DNA from: Phoronis australis
Lineage: Eukaryota; Phoronida; Phoronidae
Assembly (NCBI GenBank): GCA_002633005.1
Contig: NMRA01000011.1
Coordinates: 693,370 to 757,369 of the forward strand
Direction of reading: 5' to 3'
DNA length: 64,000 nucleotides
Part shown: positions 1 to 11,175 of the stretch, piece by piece
How the letters are laid out: every line of letters begins with the position of its first letter
Position numbering within the stretch: the first letter of the stretch is position 1
Notes under the pieces: model-generated
The model's input: the letters and a program-made list of their open reading frames with translations, nothing else
Told to the model about the DNA's origin: nothing
Databases searched by the model: none
Made by a program: the position numbers and the translations under genes

Positions 1-29
1 GGTGAACCACTTTGTGGGCCCTTTGACAC
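1..29 (-). CDS. SNX19: SNX19-like gene, exon 3 (partial, runs off window)
   Basis: Read on the minus strand, an acceptor (attattcag) ends at 30 and coding starts at 29. The incoming phase from exon 2 is one base, which completes a Gly codon. The next codons read VKGPTKWFT, matching the segment after the basic motif in the PX domain of sorting nexin 19 (human SNX19 has a VKGPKK-type segment there). Only 29 nt lie in the window. The rest of the PX domain and the C-terminal nexin domain must lie to the left. The call rests on the splice site, the matching phase and the short peptide together. Confidence 0.72.
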
Positions 30-364
30 CTGAATAATGTGGTAACCACTTAATAGTGATGTCATCGTATAGAAACTGTAATTTTCTACTTAAACAGTGT
101 AAGTCTATATTCACAGGACCATGTGATCATGAATCCAGATGGTCACATCTTGGGCTTAGAGGGGGTAACTTGTTCCAAAGTGGCTTAGAATTTTGCAGAC
201 ACAGTATTATACCAGTAATAATAAAAAATGATTCCAGGTGGTCTGATACACATTGTACGAGATGTTCACAGGCCGCGCATGTGGGCCCATTGCACTGATC
301 ACCTAGAGCCATTTTTGTGCTCTATTAATATTTAGTTAAAACCAAGTTGAGGAGCTAGAAACCT

Positions 365-437
365 GACTCGAGGGTTTAGCAGTGTGACCTTTTGCGACTC
401 AAACCCGCGACCTATCACACTAGGCCACACTGCCTCC
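365..437 (-). repeat. tRNA-derived SINE remnant in SNX19 intron 2
   Basis: On the minus strand the block reads GTGTGGCCTAGTG then GGTCGCGGGTTTGAGTC. These resemble the A box (TGGCCTAGTGG) and B box (GGTTCGAGTCC) of the tRNA-like heads of many SINEs. The spacing between the boxes is shorter than in a tRNA, so the copy is internally deleted. It is not a functional tRNA gene. Confidence 0.5.
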
Positions 438-575
438 TCACACAGTATTATGTAGGAACTAAAAATAAACTTGGCAGTTAATGAAGTCGCTGGAAATAGC
501 CGCCAACACAATGTTTCCAGTGTCACCATAGAGCATAACATCGTAGTAGTAGTTGCGGCTTAAATGTATGCATAC

Positions 576-708
576 CTCGAATACTCTCTTTATATATTGG
601 GTTCTGCTCAAGCCTCGACTGTAGATTCACAAATTCACGATATCGTCTGTGGGCAAATCCTGAACCCTCCACCAGCTCTCCACTGTCATCTGTATACCAG
701 GCTTGGTA
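576..708 (-). CDS. SNX19: SNX19-like gene, exon 2 (PX domain core)
   Basis: This 133-nt exon was found from splice signals and is too short to stand out as an open frame. The acceptor is ttcctttag, with exon start at 708. The donor is CGAG|GTATGC, with exon end at 576. It translates in phase with exon 1 as a 44-residue segment containing FAHRRYREFVNLQSRLEQNP. RRYREF is the conserved basic motif of PX domains, which bind phosphoinositides on endosomal or ER-contact membranes. The exon leaves phase 1, which fits exon 3. Introns on either side are about 1658 and 546 bp. Confidence 0.88.
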
Positions 709-2366
709 CTAAAGGAATTTGACAAAAGAAAATCCATGACATTAGCGAAGGAAAATATATATATATATAAACGACTTTAAACGTGCTCAATAGTGCAAAA
801 TATTGGCATCTTATCGAGTCAGACATCAATATCTCAAAGAAATCACTCCATTTCACGAAAGTATAAGCTGCTGAAATAAGCTTGAGCTCTGTTTAAACAA
901 AGTTTTGCTTGCTGTAGACCAACTACTGAAATAAACTTGTTCCGTCCTGGTTGGTGGGTGAAAATTAAGTGAATTTTGGTCTGGAAAGGTCTCAAACTCT
1001 CTTCAATTTTAGTAATGTACAAGTTGAGACCAATTTCATTACTATTAAGTGGTCTAACTTATTTTTTCTAGAGAATATGGGTTTTATAGCAGGCTTTAGT
1101 TATTACTAGTTCAAGACAAAGTATTCAGACACAATGCCTTGCAATTCCTGTCATGAAGACTGGGCAGAAGCCAAATTCCTCGTCACAGTGGTCTTCCCCA
1201 ATGATCCAGGATGAAGGAGATTCAACAGGAAAGTTAGCAAGGTGGCTAAGTCATTCCGTAATTAGAATTTTGTGGCTCTAATAGTCATTACCAGCCATGT
1301 TTGCTGTGGAAAGAGTCAGATGTCATGACAGGAAAAACCGTAATCTGTTTATTTTTGCTTTCTACTGCATTCCATTGATCAAACAACAAACTGCTTGTAA
1401 ACTTGAAAACAATATGGCTCACAAATGCCATTATTTCGTAACATTTTTTTCATAAACAATAAGTAGCACCAGTAAAAGTAATTTTTATGGTGTTAGCAGT
1501 TGTGCAGTACATACAAGTTCTATATGTCAATGTTTAGAAAAAATGTGGCGAAAACAATTTTGTTCAGTCAGTATTGTAAACACTAATGAAGTGGGATGAG
1601 TGGGTTGAGACTGCTGTTTGTAGAATATCTTGATATCAGTAATTGTACATCACCTCTGGTCAAAATTAACATTGTACATTGTTTGCAAACTTTCACCTCT
1701 GTCACTAAAAATTAATTCAATTAAACCTCTAAAAAATAAAAATGATAAAGTTCTGCAGATTCTAACCTATCTTCATCTGTATTGGTAGACGGAGAAGAAT
1801 TGTGCATTGTTTCATCTTATATGATTTTCTAGCAAAGAAAAATCAAATTTGAAATAGCACACCAAAATTGAGCAAGTACCCAAGTATGGTCTCCTATTCA
1901 GCCACATAGCACATTCGTCAGTTCACATCTCAAAAACTACATGCTCAAACTCAGGGGCCAATCAAAATTCTGCGCTAATATCCTGGCCCTCGACCACATA
2001 CTTGCCTCTAAACTCAGCACTACATTACACTAATGCTTGAAGCTGACAGGAGCAAACTTCTCCGCCTGGAAACAATCTGATTGAGACTAGAGCAAAATGT
2101 GGTTAACCCGTAATGATCTTTCAAACAGAATTGAAATATTTTGCTTGCCAGAAAAATATACACAATAATATTTAAATAAATATTACCTCATCAATCTATA
2201 CACATTCATAAGCAGTGGACTGTATCTCGCTACGTACTAGTAAGTACAGTAGACCTAGGCAGTATCAATAGCAAGCGTTTTTTCAGTTCTGTAAATTTTT
2301 TAATAGTATATTTGATTGGCAGTGGTTTGGATTTTTACAACGCTCAGTCTGAACGTGGATACTTAC
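709..2366 (-). other. SNX19: SNX19 intron 1
   Basis: This AT-rich intron is bounded by GTAAGT at 2366-2361 and TTTAG at 713-709. I see no coding segment or recognisable element in it apart from a short (TA)n run near 757-770. Confidence 0.7.
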
Positions 2367-4319
2367 CTCAATTAGGTAAAGTACATAGTGTGAAGAGCTG
2401 TTAGGTTCTCTGACTTTTCTGCAGTCACTTATCACTATGTTCTTGAATAGAAGCCCAGGAATGCTTTTAATCACGTCTGGATTGGTCTGGTTCTCAAGAC
2501 GATAATTTGGCACTTTAGCACTTTCAGTTTGCTGAATAGAAATACTTTGTGAGCTATCAACAGGTTGTGGCAGAGAAGCTGTAATCTTCATGTACTCAGC
2601 AGCCATGTCCACTTCATCAAAGGGTGAATGCGTATTCATACAACTAAGCTGTTCCTCATGAAAAATGTTTGCACTGGTTGGACTCACCGATTTGGGTGAG
2701 ACACTTAGCTCATTGGGTCTAACTGGAAATTCATTAATGTCTGCGTCCGATGAGTTTGAACAAGAGCGAATCGGAAGACTTGGTTTCAACATTGTCAGAG
2801 GTAAAATAGACGGACTCTCTGATATTGGACTGTCATTCGTTTCACATTTACTCTGAACATCATAAGATAAGCTGCTTTTGCTGCTGACACTACTGGAAAC
2901 AGATAAAGTATCAGGAGTCACACTGTGGCTGTGGCGTGGTGGCGAGGAAGATTGAAAGAGTCCCAATCTACTAAAGTACGCTGATTTGACATCATGCTGT
3001 ATCAGTTTTGATGAACTGCTAGCGCCATCTGAACTTCTACCAACAGAATGAGTGTGAGCTGTACCCGAGTGAACTACAGACTTGTCTATATGTTGCTGTA
3101 ACTGATTGAAGATGGCGCTAGTGTCAGAGATAGAAGATAAGGACATGAGATGGTCTGTAGGGTTTGTGAAGCAATCATTCAACACAGGAGTTGTATAAGA
3201 ATGTGCCAAACCTCTTGTCTGATACACTAGACTTTGTATTGCACTATCATCCATACTTTTTCGTGTCACACACGATGATTCAGTGGCCGCATGACTCCTC
3301 TCATCCAAAGAAATATCAATCTGGCCGTGGTTGTCACTATGTCCATTCAAATCAAATATCACAGATTTCTTGTGTTCACTTGGCACTGCTTTGTTAACAC
3401 ACTCTACACTTTTTCTACCTGGAATGCTGTCATTTGCAAGATTTTCAACGTTGTCTGCGTCAGTTGACCTGTTTTGACTTGATATTTCAATCTCTTCGTC
3501 CGATAAAAGTTTTATGATAACAGTATGAAGCCAGTTGGTTTCACACATCATATCTATCAAAGGTAACAGCACATTGAAAGCCAAAATCTCTGATAAACCC
3601 TCAAGTGCAGGATAACAATTGTCCACTTCAGCACTGTTCAGTTGCAGTAAAAGGAAACGAGATACCGCTAGCAAATATCTATACTCCACATCTTTGTCAT
3701 TGACAGCTGGATGAGTGTGAGAAATCTGTAAGAATAGCTGCACAACTTGTTCAGAGCACATCTCCTGTGATAAAGAGGAAGCCTCTTGAAAATATGCAAG
3801 CTGATTCTGGTATAGCTCTATAACCTTAATGATCAAAGGATATTTGTCAACATTTTCAACACGTTTCACCGCACATTGAAGCATGTCATCCAATGTCGTC
3901 TGTAGTCTGCCACATTCATCATCCGATTCGCTAATGACAATGTACCAAGATTTAACGAAATCTCGCCAAAACAGCGCTTTAAATCTGGACATTTCCTGAG
4001 AAATGGTATCAGTTTCATTAGTCTCGTACAATTCATCACCTGTAGTTTTCTTCTTTGCACCTTCTTCGTTTAGATCATTATGAGATGATTCTTTAGGAGA
4101 TGTAATGCACGTTTTAATTGTATAAATTAATTCTAATACTACGTCACTGTTCCAAATTCGGCCGCTTTGGGGCGTCTGAAATGCTAAATCCAAATAAACA
4201 TAACTGAACCAACCGATCACGGCGACTAGAAGAACAGTTTTTCCGAAATCCCAGTACAGGCATAATACAAAAAGGGTAAGTAAAATGATTAACACTTTTA
4301 ACAAATTTCTGTGCTTCAT
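2367..4319 (-). CDS. SNX19: SNX19-like gene, first coding exon (membrane anchor, PXA domain, linker, PX start)
   Basis: A 651-codon exon starts at ATG 4319 (context GCCATGA) and ends at a strong donor, GAG|GTAAGT, at 2367/2366. The open frame past 2366 is intron read-through. Residues about 5-45 hold two hydrophobic segments. About 100-285 match a PXA domain, with FWRDFVKSWY, SHTHPAVN and FNVLLPLIDMMCETNWLH, the order and spacing seen in SNX19. About 290-610 is a Ser-rich, low-complexity linker. From about 620 the PX domain begins (IVISDCRKVREP, VLYLIE) and continues in exon 2. SNX19 family proteins are membrane-anchored sorting nexins acting at endosome/ER membranes. SNX13, SNX14 and SNX25 are relatives, but they carry an RGS domain between PXA and PX. 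None is visible here, which favours SNX19. Confidence 0.93.
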
Positions 4320-4445
4320 GGCAACACATTCTGGCCCACGTCAAACATCTTGTCTAGTCTTTCTAAATTTATGAACAGGAAGCTGCCATTTTGAATATCA
4401 TGTGATTTTGATGCGCCATCTTTCGGCAAAAACCAAAAGCCTATA
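4320..4445 (-). promoter_or_regulatory. Probable 5'UTR/promoter of the SNX19-like gene
   Basis: The 125 bp upstream of the start codon contain CAAAATGGCA on the minus strand (about 4384-4394), a YY1-type motif often found at transcription starts of broadly expressed genes. There is no clear TATA box close to the start. The transcription start itself cannot be seen in the sequence. Confidence 0.35.
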
Positions 4446-5085
4446 GAATTAGAAATCGACAATGAACTTAACTCATATCGCCGATTCTTCAATCAACTGT
4501 TCTTCTTCCACCAGGTTGTGTACATGTCATAACAAAACATCGAAACTGGTATTAATTTTTTTTTCAGTATTCAGAACAAATTTTGTTGCTGCTCGACCAC
4601 AACTTGAGAAGTCGCAACTATTCAAAGAGGCAGTGCCTGCGCGTGTCACGATCGAGCGCATTGTTTTCAAAGCTACGATAGACATTTTGTTGTTACAATA
4701 GACGAGAAATGTGTAAGAAAGTGACACTTTGATTGTTTTCACGGTTTTTCACTTCAAACTGTTACAACGTTCATGTTGATAAGAATTTGCACTGTGCTAA
4801 ATCAAATAACATGTTGACTGATAAAATAACATAAATTTTAACCCATCTTTATTCAAATATCGGCGACTTTTCGCCAAACAATAATTCAGTCTTTAACCAT
4901 TCACACATTCCTCCAGTTGACACAATCGGAATTACGTTAAGGGGAAATCATGAGACCAATAATTAAGATGACAAAAATTCATTACACTGAACAAAAATTC
5001 CACCTGATTACTCTCATGAAAATTCAATTCCAAGTTCACACATCATTCGGCGGGCACCCAGAGCCCAAAACAATGGGGGCTCGAA
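4446..5085. other. Unassigned upstream region of the SNX19-like gene
   Basis: Short open frames occur on both strands (for example 4462-4701 plus and 4527-4742 minus), but they overlap each other and show no domain, splice or codon signal. No gene is called. Confidence 0.5.
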
Positions 5086-5290
5086 TTTTTGACAATGTGG
5101 ACCTTTTATCAAGATTCACGGAGCACGTTCAGAGCTATGAATTGCCGTGCATTCGCTAAATTTTGGTAGCGGTTCCTGCATGTTTAGGGGAGTTTTGTCT
5201 CGTTTTCGACTTTTTTTGGACTATTTTTTTTTTCTCTGAGGTAAACCTTTTTTCCACTTAGCCAAATGGGGGCGTTCGTTGGAGCCCCCT
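5086..5290. repeat. Dispersed repeat 'GGGGGCTCGA', copy 1
   Basis: The sequence is related to 9205-9370. Both begin with GGGGGCTCGA followed by TTTTTGA and GTGGACC, and share TTTGTCTCGTTTTC and a GTGAGG/CTGAGG block further on. A non-coding dispersed repeat is the likely identity. Confidence 0.5.
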
Positions 5291-5313
5291 GCCGATGATA
5301 GGCACATTTTTCA

Positions 5314-5601
5314 TAAACCTAACTAGCTGGCTAGTTTTTGTGCATCGGGAACGTCAAAAGCATTGCGTCATTGGGTTCTATGCGCAGTCCCGGGTTCTTT
5401 GTTTGCCGGGTTTTGTGTCCCGGGTTCTATGTGTCCCGTTTTATGGATTTCGGGAGTGTCCCAGGTTCTATGTGGCTGCTTTTATATATATGTATATCCC
5501 GGTCTTTTGCGTTATCATAGTCAAGTCCAGGCGCTAAGCAAACGAGTGTGCACGTTTTAGCTACAACTGCCATTTTAGGTTCACATGACAATTTTGAGGT
5601 A
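5314..5601. repeat. Tandem duplication I, copy 1 (288 bp)
   Basis: It is nearly identical to 5603-5888, from taaacctaactagctgg to ttttgaggta. Differences are scattered substitutions plus a 2-3 nt indel (gcgtcattgggttc versus gcgtttgggttc). Internally it repeats short phrases such as CCCGGGTTCT and CCCAGGTTCTATGTG. The open frames inside are shadows of this GC-rich repeat and are not called as genes. Confidence 0.85.
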
Positions 5602-5602
5602 N
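5602..5602. other. Single-N join between tandem copies
   Basis: A lone N lies exactly between the last base of copy 1 and the first base of copy 2 of duplication I. It is one of four such joins in the window, with 8710, 12637 and 30581. Confidence 0.95.
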
Positions 5603-5888
5603 TAAACCTAACTAGCTGGCTAGTTTTTGTGCAGCGGGAACGTCAAAAGCATTGCGTTTGGGTTCTATGCGCAGTCCCGGGTTCTTTGTGTGCCGGGTTT
5701 TGTGTCCCGGGTTCTATGTGTCCCGTTTTATGGATTTCGGGAGTGTCCCAGGTTCTATGTGGCTGGTTTTATATATATGTATATCCCGGTCTTTTGCGTT
5801 ACCATAGTCAAGTCCAGGCGCTAAGCAAACGAGTGTGCACGTTTTAGCTACAACTGCCATTTTAGGTTCACATGACAATTTTGAGGTA
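5603..5888. repeat. Tandem duplication I, copy 2 (286 bp)
   Basis: This is the second copy of the 5314-5601 block. It starts immediately after the single N at 5602. After 5888 the sequence is unique. Confidence 0.85.
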
Positions 5889-6379
5889 CAAGGGCAGAAA
5901 ATTGACTCCATTAACCCTGATTTGCATAAGTAATTAGGTGAAAATTTGGCTTAGTAATAGCGTATCGACATGCAGGCATCTCTGGAACCACTTGACAGAG
6001 TCTTGGGATCTTTGGGTTGATTCTTATGTTCACCAGGGCGCCCAATTAATTCTTGATACTTACAAGGTCATTCAAGGTCAGGATCACGTGACACTGGTTT
6101 CCCAAAAAACCGTTGTCTTGCGACAAATGAACATTGTAACATTCAGACCACAGACAGTATGTGCAGATTTCATAAGAAATTTCCATACTTAGTCCAAATG
6201 ACAATTCTGAGTTGTCTTTTGAAACCTGATAAAAGGAAAAATAATTCACATGAGCACGGAGAAAATATTCAATATGTTTTTTCTGAAACCGGGGAAGGAT
6301 TTGCTGGTATTAAAATAATAAAAGAATATAAGAAAACGAAACCTGTTTCCGCGCAATAGGTTGTTGTGACATGAACGCA

Positions 6380-6740
6380 ACCTTGTGGAAGAAGAACAAT
6401 TAATTCAAGAATCGGCGAAAAAAGAAACCCTTGACCAACAAGTGACGGTATATTTTTCGACGCCGAAAGCCGACGCCGCATGATAGCTCGGAGGTCACAA
6501 TGGCTTAGCCGCAGAATCAACGGTAGAAGAACGCCTATTTTTCTAACACATGCAGTAAATAATTTAGTTTACTCATTAATGACACTCATTTTGTGTCAGA
6601 TTTTATTCGGCCAGTTTTTCACCCACATCGGCGCAAAGCTGTATATTTATAGTATACAGCTTTGCACCATAGACGTAGAGTATCTAAGTTTGCACAAACG
6701 GAGCTGGTGCGCCAGTTGTATCTCCTAAACCGCTTGCAGG
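6380..6740. repeat. Dispersed element related to 25010-25330, with a perfect hairpin
   Basis: The block shares ordered segments with 25010-25330: AGAATCGGCG, AAAGCCGAC, TAGTTTACTC, TTAATGACA, TGTCAGATTTTATT, CAGTTTTTCACCCA/CATTTTTTACCCA and ACAGCTTTG. At 6633-6665 it holds a perfect 13-bp stem (GCAAAGCTGTATA / TATACAGCTTTGC) with a 7-nt loop. The stem sequence recurs at 25299-25309 and 63074-63086. A non-autonomous mobile element is likely; its ends are not defined. Confidence 0.5.
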
Positions 6741-7100
6741 ATCTTTAGTAAATTTAGCAAGTGTATTTATGACAGCGGACAATGACCACTTTCGGACGGA
6801 ACAGACTACCGGTGTGCCTTGCCCCCTAGTGGCAATTTAGTTTTTACGTTAACCTCTGTATCTTCACAAAAGGTCCTCACCGGGTTTTCATAAAATTTGG
6901 AATATAAGAAGGTAGTGTTGAGATGACGCTATCATTGGCGGCGCAGCAGTGAAAAAGTGAGGGCTATAGCCGCTATAGCCCCTCCCCCAGTCCCCTATGG
7001 TGCCCCATGGGTGTCCTCTCATTTTCGGATGGAATCGAAGTGTATTGTGCCACCTAGTGGCCAATGATTTTTGCTGTTTTCGGGTGTTTTTTGGCATTCC
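6715..7100. repeat. Repeat with CTCF-like motifs, isolated copy
   Basis: Related to the arrays at 10400-11230 and 12930-13870. It shares tgtatctcctaaaccgc, ggatctt-agtaaatttagcaa, GCCCCCTAGTGGCA (6821) and GTGCCACCTAGTGGCCA (7048). Both motifs match the GCGCC-CTAGTGGC form of the CTCF consensus in part. Confidence 0.6.
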
Positions 7101-7347
7101 CCCTTGTAATCATTTAAATTGCACTAAGGGACGCATCCAACTTTAGAGTAAGGCAAATAAATGCACATGTAGTATTTTAATATCAATTTGGAAACAGTGA
7201 CGTCCACGAATAATTCAATTCATTTATTCTTTCTTAAATCGGCACTGCAATTGATCTAGATTCTCACGTAACTCGTTTCGGGTAGCGATTTGTGAAGTAG
7301 GGTTTTATAGGAGAATGAAACGCACACTGTGTCTTTTAATGACACTA

Positions 7348-7849
7348 TCAGAACCATTAAACGGACTTCAGTATCAACTGAAGACAATTACGCACTAGAA
7401 TAAATTTTATGCATCAAACTACATTTGTATCGCTGTATTTCTTAGTTTGAGGCCGATAGCCTAAACTTTTCAAACATTATGCCATGATGCCTTCATTCGA
7501 GCTAACTGTAAGACTATAATACATGCATTCACGGTTTCGTCCACAAGGTGCAGTAACCAAAGCAATCTTCCTGCATTTGACATGTACGTGTAACCGGACC
7601 AGAAAATTGTTTAGACCATTACTTTTCGAAACATATCTGCTAGCTTGCGTAAAAATTGCAAATTTGCGATTTTGTGAATATTCATGGTTTCTGATGCTAA
7701 GGTCAATTTTGGAGCACATTAAAAGACTCTATGACGTCTTTCGAAATCCGGAAATTTGCAAGACAACCTCAACACCACGAAGGCCATCCCAGGCTCTTTA
7801 TTTGTATCAAAAATTGTTTTCGTCTTTTCGTGCGCGTTTAAATGTGGGG
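7348..7849. repeat. Tandem duplication II, copy 1 (502 bp)
   Basis: It matches 8711-9212 closely over its full length, from tca-gaaccattaaac to gcgcgttta-atgtgggg. The two copies are separated by 861 bp of sequence that includes a GGCGGATC-type repeat. Open frames on both strands are conserved between the copies only because the DNA is nearly identical. Confidence 0.8.
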
Positions 7850-7995
7850 TGCAGTGGCGGATCTACGTTTTCACCAAGGGGGGGGTTTAGGATTCCCGCT
7901 AAGGTCGAATCCTAGGCGCGTGCGCCGAGCGTGGGGAGGTCGGGAGGGGGGTTTCCCCTACCGTGTAAGATATTTTTTGTTTTTGTAGCCAAATA
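7850..7995. repeat. GGCGGATC-type short interspersed element
   Basis: It begins AGTGGCGGATCTACG followed by a G-rich stretch (AAGGGGGGGG). The same head (GGCGGATT/CCAGG plus G-runs) is seen near 42470, 47075-47228 (in reverse, ending CCGCCACTGACC), 48205 and 58735. Such short G/C-run elements are common in marine invertebrate genomes. The class (SINE or MITE) is not decided by the sequence. Confidence 0.55.
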
Positions 7996-8709
7996 GTGAA
8001 ATTTCCATACACCCTGGTAAGTTTCTGGCACTTAACATGTCTCTGGAGTTTTTCTTGAGATAATTAAAAACCCTTCTCGATTTCATCACATGAACTTGGC
8101 ACATAAGTTTCGTGAAACCATATTGTGCACATCTGGGTATGAGTCACGCCACCAGCAAAAATTTTTGTTGGAACATCTGCTTACACACACCTTATACGAA
8201 AAGTCGTATACGAAAAAGTGTGGTGTGTATACAGGGGTTTAGACAATTTCCAAATATTCAGGAGCATAATTAAGGAGCACCGACGGGGCGTAAAAACTTG
8301 AATATCAGATAATCGCGTAACAGCAGCCACAAGTTGTTTAACTGGAACGAAGACCTGTACTGTTAGTCCGGAAATAAACATGTGTTCTGTCTCGTTACGA
8401 GAAAAACTGGTGAACGATGATGCTCTCAACTCATAAGCGACAATAAATAATTAGGTATCACTTTATTAAGCTGAATCACGTTGACAACAATTGAAAAACG
8501 TCAAATCTATCAGGAAACAAATCATCTGAAAACAGTTTCACGAAACCAAAACATCCTGTGCACAGTGGTGAAAAGATACACTGGACTAGTTTGCAGAGGG
8601 ACCAGATGTACACTGAGAGTACACAAAAAGCTGACCTGGTCCGTCACGAGACCAAGAGTACACCTGTGCTTATTATCCCTATAAAAATAGTCGATCTGTC
8701 GCGGGACCA
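7996..8709. other. Unassigned spacer between duplication II copies
   Basis: No gene is recognisable. It contains a partial inverted repeat around 8174-8228 (ACACACC / GGTGTGT with ATACGAAAA between) and short repeats of GGGACCA and GTACAC at 8590-8710. Confidence 0.45.
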
Positions 8710-8710
8710 N
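8710..8710. other. Single-N join at the start of duplication II copy 2
   Basis: A lone N, directly before the first base homologous to 7348. Confidence 0.95.
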
Positions 8711-9212
8711 TCAGGACCATTAAACGAACTTCAATATCAACTGAATGCAATTATGCAACAGAATAAATTTTATGCATCAAACTACATTTGTATCACTGTA
8801 TTTCTTAGTTTGAGGCCGTTAGCCTAAACTTCTCAAACATTATGCCATGATGCCTTCATTCGAGCTAACTATAAGACTATAATACATGCATCCACGGTTT
8901 CGTCCACAAGGTGCAGTAACCAAAGCAATCTTCCTGCATTTGACATGTACGTGTAACCGGACCAGAAAACTGTTTAGAACATTATTTTTCGAAACATGTC
9001 TGCTAGCTTGCATAAAAATTGCAAATTTGCGATTTTGTGAATATTCATGGTTTCTGATGCTAAGATCAATTTTGGAGCGCATTAAAAGACTCTATGACGT
9101 CTTTCGAAATCCGTAAATTTGCAAGACAACCTCAACATCACGAAGGCCATCCCAGGCTCTTTATTTGTATCAAAAATTGTTTTCGTCTTTTCGTGCGCGT
9201 TTAGATGTGGGG
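8711..9212. repeat. Tandem duplication II, copy 2 (502 bp)
   Basis: This is the second copy of 7348-7849. It begins at the base after the single N at 8710 and runs straight into the GGGGGCTCGA repeat. Confidence 0.8.
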
Positions 9213-9370
9213 GGCTCGACTTTTTGAGAAGGTGGACCCTCTAGGAAAAAGATGGAGTTCGCCGAATTCCTGCCTTTTTAGTGGGCTTTTGTCTCGTTTT
9301 CTCGGATTTCTTGTTTCTGTGAGGCGGAACGTTTTCCCCACTTGCCCCCTCCCGCCCCCTCCCGGTGCGC
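9205..9370. repeat. Dispersed repeat 'GGGGGCTCGA', copy 2
   Basis: It is homologous to 5086-5290 and begins at the end of duplication II copy 2. Non-coding. Confidence 0.5.
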
Positions 9371-9474
9371 ATGCAATTTTTCACCGTCTGTTGTTTATTG
9401 CCTGATCCACAACAAGTACAATGTAAAATCGGATTGTTTACATTTCACGTAGTGCTCCACCAAGCAAATGTGCC

Positions 9475-9568
9475 TCATCGCTGGTTCCCTGCGTGGTACT
9501 AAGCCCAGCCAGCACGTGTGCTGGCGCGGTTACCGCCCCACCTAGCGGCACGCAGGGAATCAGCGAGG
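9475..9568. repeat. Palindromic module 'CGCTGGTTCC', copy 1
   Basis: Inverted ends TCGCTGGTTCCCTGCGTG (9477) and CACGCAGGGAATCAGCGA (to 9566) enclose an inner stem, CCAGCACGTGTGCTGG. The same module, more or less degenerate, is found near 11694-11757, 14358-14425, 53699-53755, 56528-56577 and 57063-57119. Two of those are the outer ends of an inverted-repeat transposon (53699-57119), so it is probably a terminal module of that family. Confidence 0.6.
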
Positions 9569-10120
9569 CGAATGTGCGCGCGCTACGCATGCGCGCAACC
9601 ATGCACTTCTGTGTTACGAGTAGGCCTCCGGGATGCATGTATGGATGCTGTGACCCTTCACTATAGTCACCCTGGCGTCTCCACTGGTTTACACCGACAA
9701 TTCTTATATTGATTTATTATTTGGCAGAACCGATTCAGTCCGCCTAACTAGTCCTAGGTTCTGTTTGAACTCGTAATTTAACGACGGAGAAATAGTTGTA
9801 TTGCGTAAAAATGAACTTTGTTGAAAACCGTAAGAAATATAAACACGCTTTCAGTGGCATAAACTGGATATTTACCGTTATATCACCTTTTTTCATACCA
9901 ACTGAGAAGTGATTTTCGTTCTTGGAACGAACAACGAGATATTTGTCGTGCCTAAGTGTATTATTGGACGTATAATTATAACGAAATCTCGTATGGCAGT
10001 ATTTGCTAACATAAAACGTGGTGGGTCAATTCTCCGATGATCATGCAGTTGCATAGGTTAGCAAATGATAGCAAAAAGGCACTACCAATTGTAACTCATC
10101 AAGATAAATTACGTATGTCG
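9569..10120. other. Unassigned stretch before duplication III
   Basis: GC-rich and CpG-rich just after the palindrome (9560-9620), then AT-rich. No coding or RNA feature is recognisable. Confidence 0.4.
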
Positions 10121-10437
10121 CACATTAAATCAGTATTCAACCATCGCAAAAGAAACAATTTTCGACATATGAAGGATGAATCACTATATTCCATATTTTC
10201 CAAATCTCTCAATTGCTACCCATCTTAGACAACAGCAGTAAAACATTTCGTTTTAATGCACCAAAGAAATTGATTTTTAACGAAATGTCAATATGAATTT
10301 CCCCAAAATGTCCTCTATTAGCGCAGCTACTTGTACATATAGATTATTACATGGCGAAGATGTGAAATTTGGCACATATAGGTATCTACTAATGAGGTGA
10401 CGCTATCCTCCCGTTTTTGGATGGACGCGAGGCATTT

Positions 10438-11175
10438 GCGCCATCTAGTGGTCATTTTACTATTTTCGAGTCCGGTTTTTGGCGTCCGCCCCTCTGTCAA
10501 CCAAACCACTCTAAAGATGATAGCGAAAATTGGCATGCATGTTTTTACTAGGACGGTTGACGGTGATTTTCCTACTTTGACTACTGTGGCGCCTCCTAGT
10601 GGCAGTTTTGTTGGTTTTCGAGTCCATGGCTGTATCTCCAAACGCTCTACAGGATCTTCATTAAATGTAGCAAATGTGTTTATATGAAGTTAACAACGGA
10701 AGACCATGACTTTCAGACAGGTCCTACTAACACTGCCCCTTAGTGGTAATATCTTTTTTTTCTGTTTTCCTCTGTTTCTCTGAAGTTCCTCGACGAATTT
10801 TCACGAAATTTGTTTTACGAAAACTGACATTTTCTGGTTTTCAGATGGATTCGACATATGTTGCGCTTTCTAGTAGTCATTTTTACTGTTTCCTATTCTG
10901 TTTTTGTCGTTCCCCCTCTGTCAGCCAAACCAATATCAGGATGATTGTGAAAATTGGCTTACACATGTATAGTGTTAGTGTGAAGAGGACAGTTGACAAT
11001 GATTTTACAGCTTCAATTACTGTGGCTCCTCCTGGTGGCAGTTTTTTGTGCCCTTAGCTGTATCTCCTATGCCCAGAATGTTTATTAAACTTAGCAAGTG
11101 TATTTATATGACGTTGACAACGGAAGACGACAACTTTCAGACGTATCCGATGAACCTTTGTCCCATAGTGGCAAT
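10438..11175. repeat. Array of CTCF-like motifs, about 145-bp spacing (copy 1)
   Basis: Six related sites start at 10438 (GCGCCATCTAGTGGTCA), 10589 (GCGCCTCCTAGTGGCA), 10735, 10863, 11025 (GCTCCTCCTGGTGGCA) and about 11160. Intervals are 151, 146, 128, 162 and 135 bp. The surrounding units also share aggat-ttcattaaa-ttagcaa, acggaagac and gatttTCACGAAATTT. It looks like a diverged tandem repeat with monomers of about 145 bp. Confidence 0.6.

Noticed and set aside
365-437. Functional tRNA gene
   Set aside because: The A-box and B-box-like motifs are too close and no cloverleaf can be formed; a SINE remnant is more likely.
2665-3397. Plus-strand frames opposite the SNX19-like exon
   Set aside because: Shadows of the Ser-rich linker coding sequence.
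5295-5847. Plus-strand frames in duplication I with repeated 'GFxxRVLC' phrases
   Set aside because: They are the translation of a GC-rich CCCGGGTTCT repeat; three overlapping frames are open, and there is no start, splice or domain signal.
7477-9116. 80- and 130-codon frames shared by duplication II copies
   Set aside because: Both strands are open in the same place and the DNA copies are almost identical, so frame conservation carries no information.
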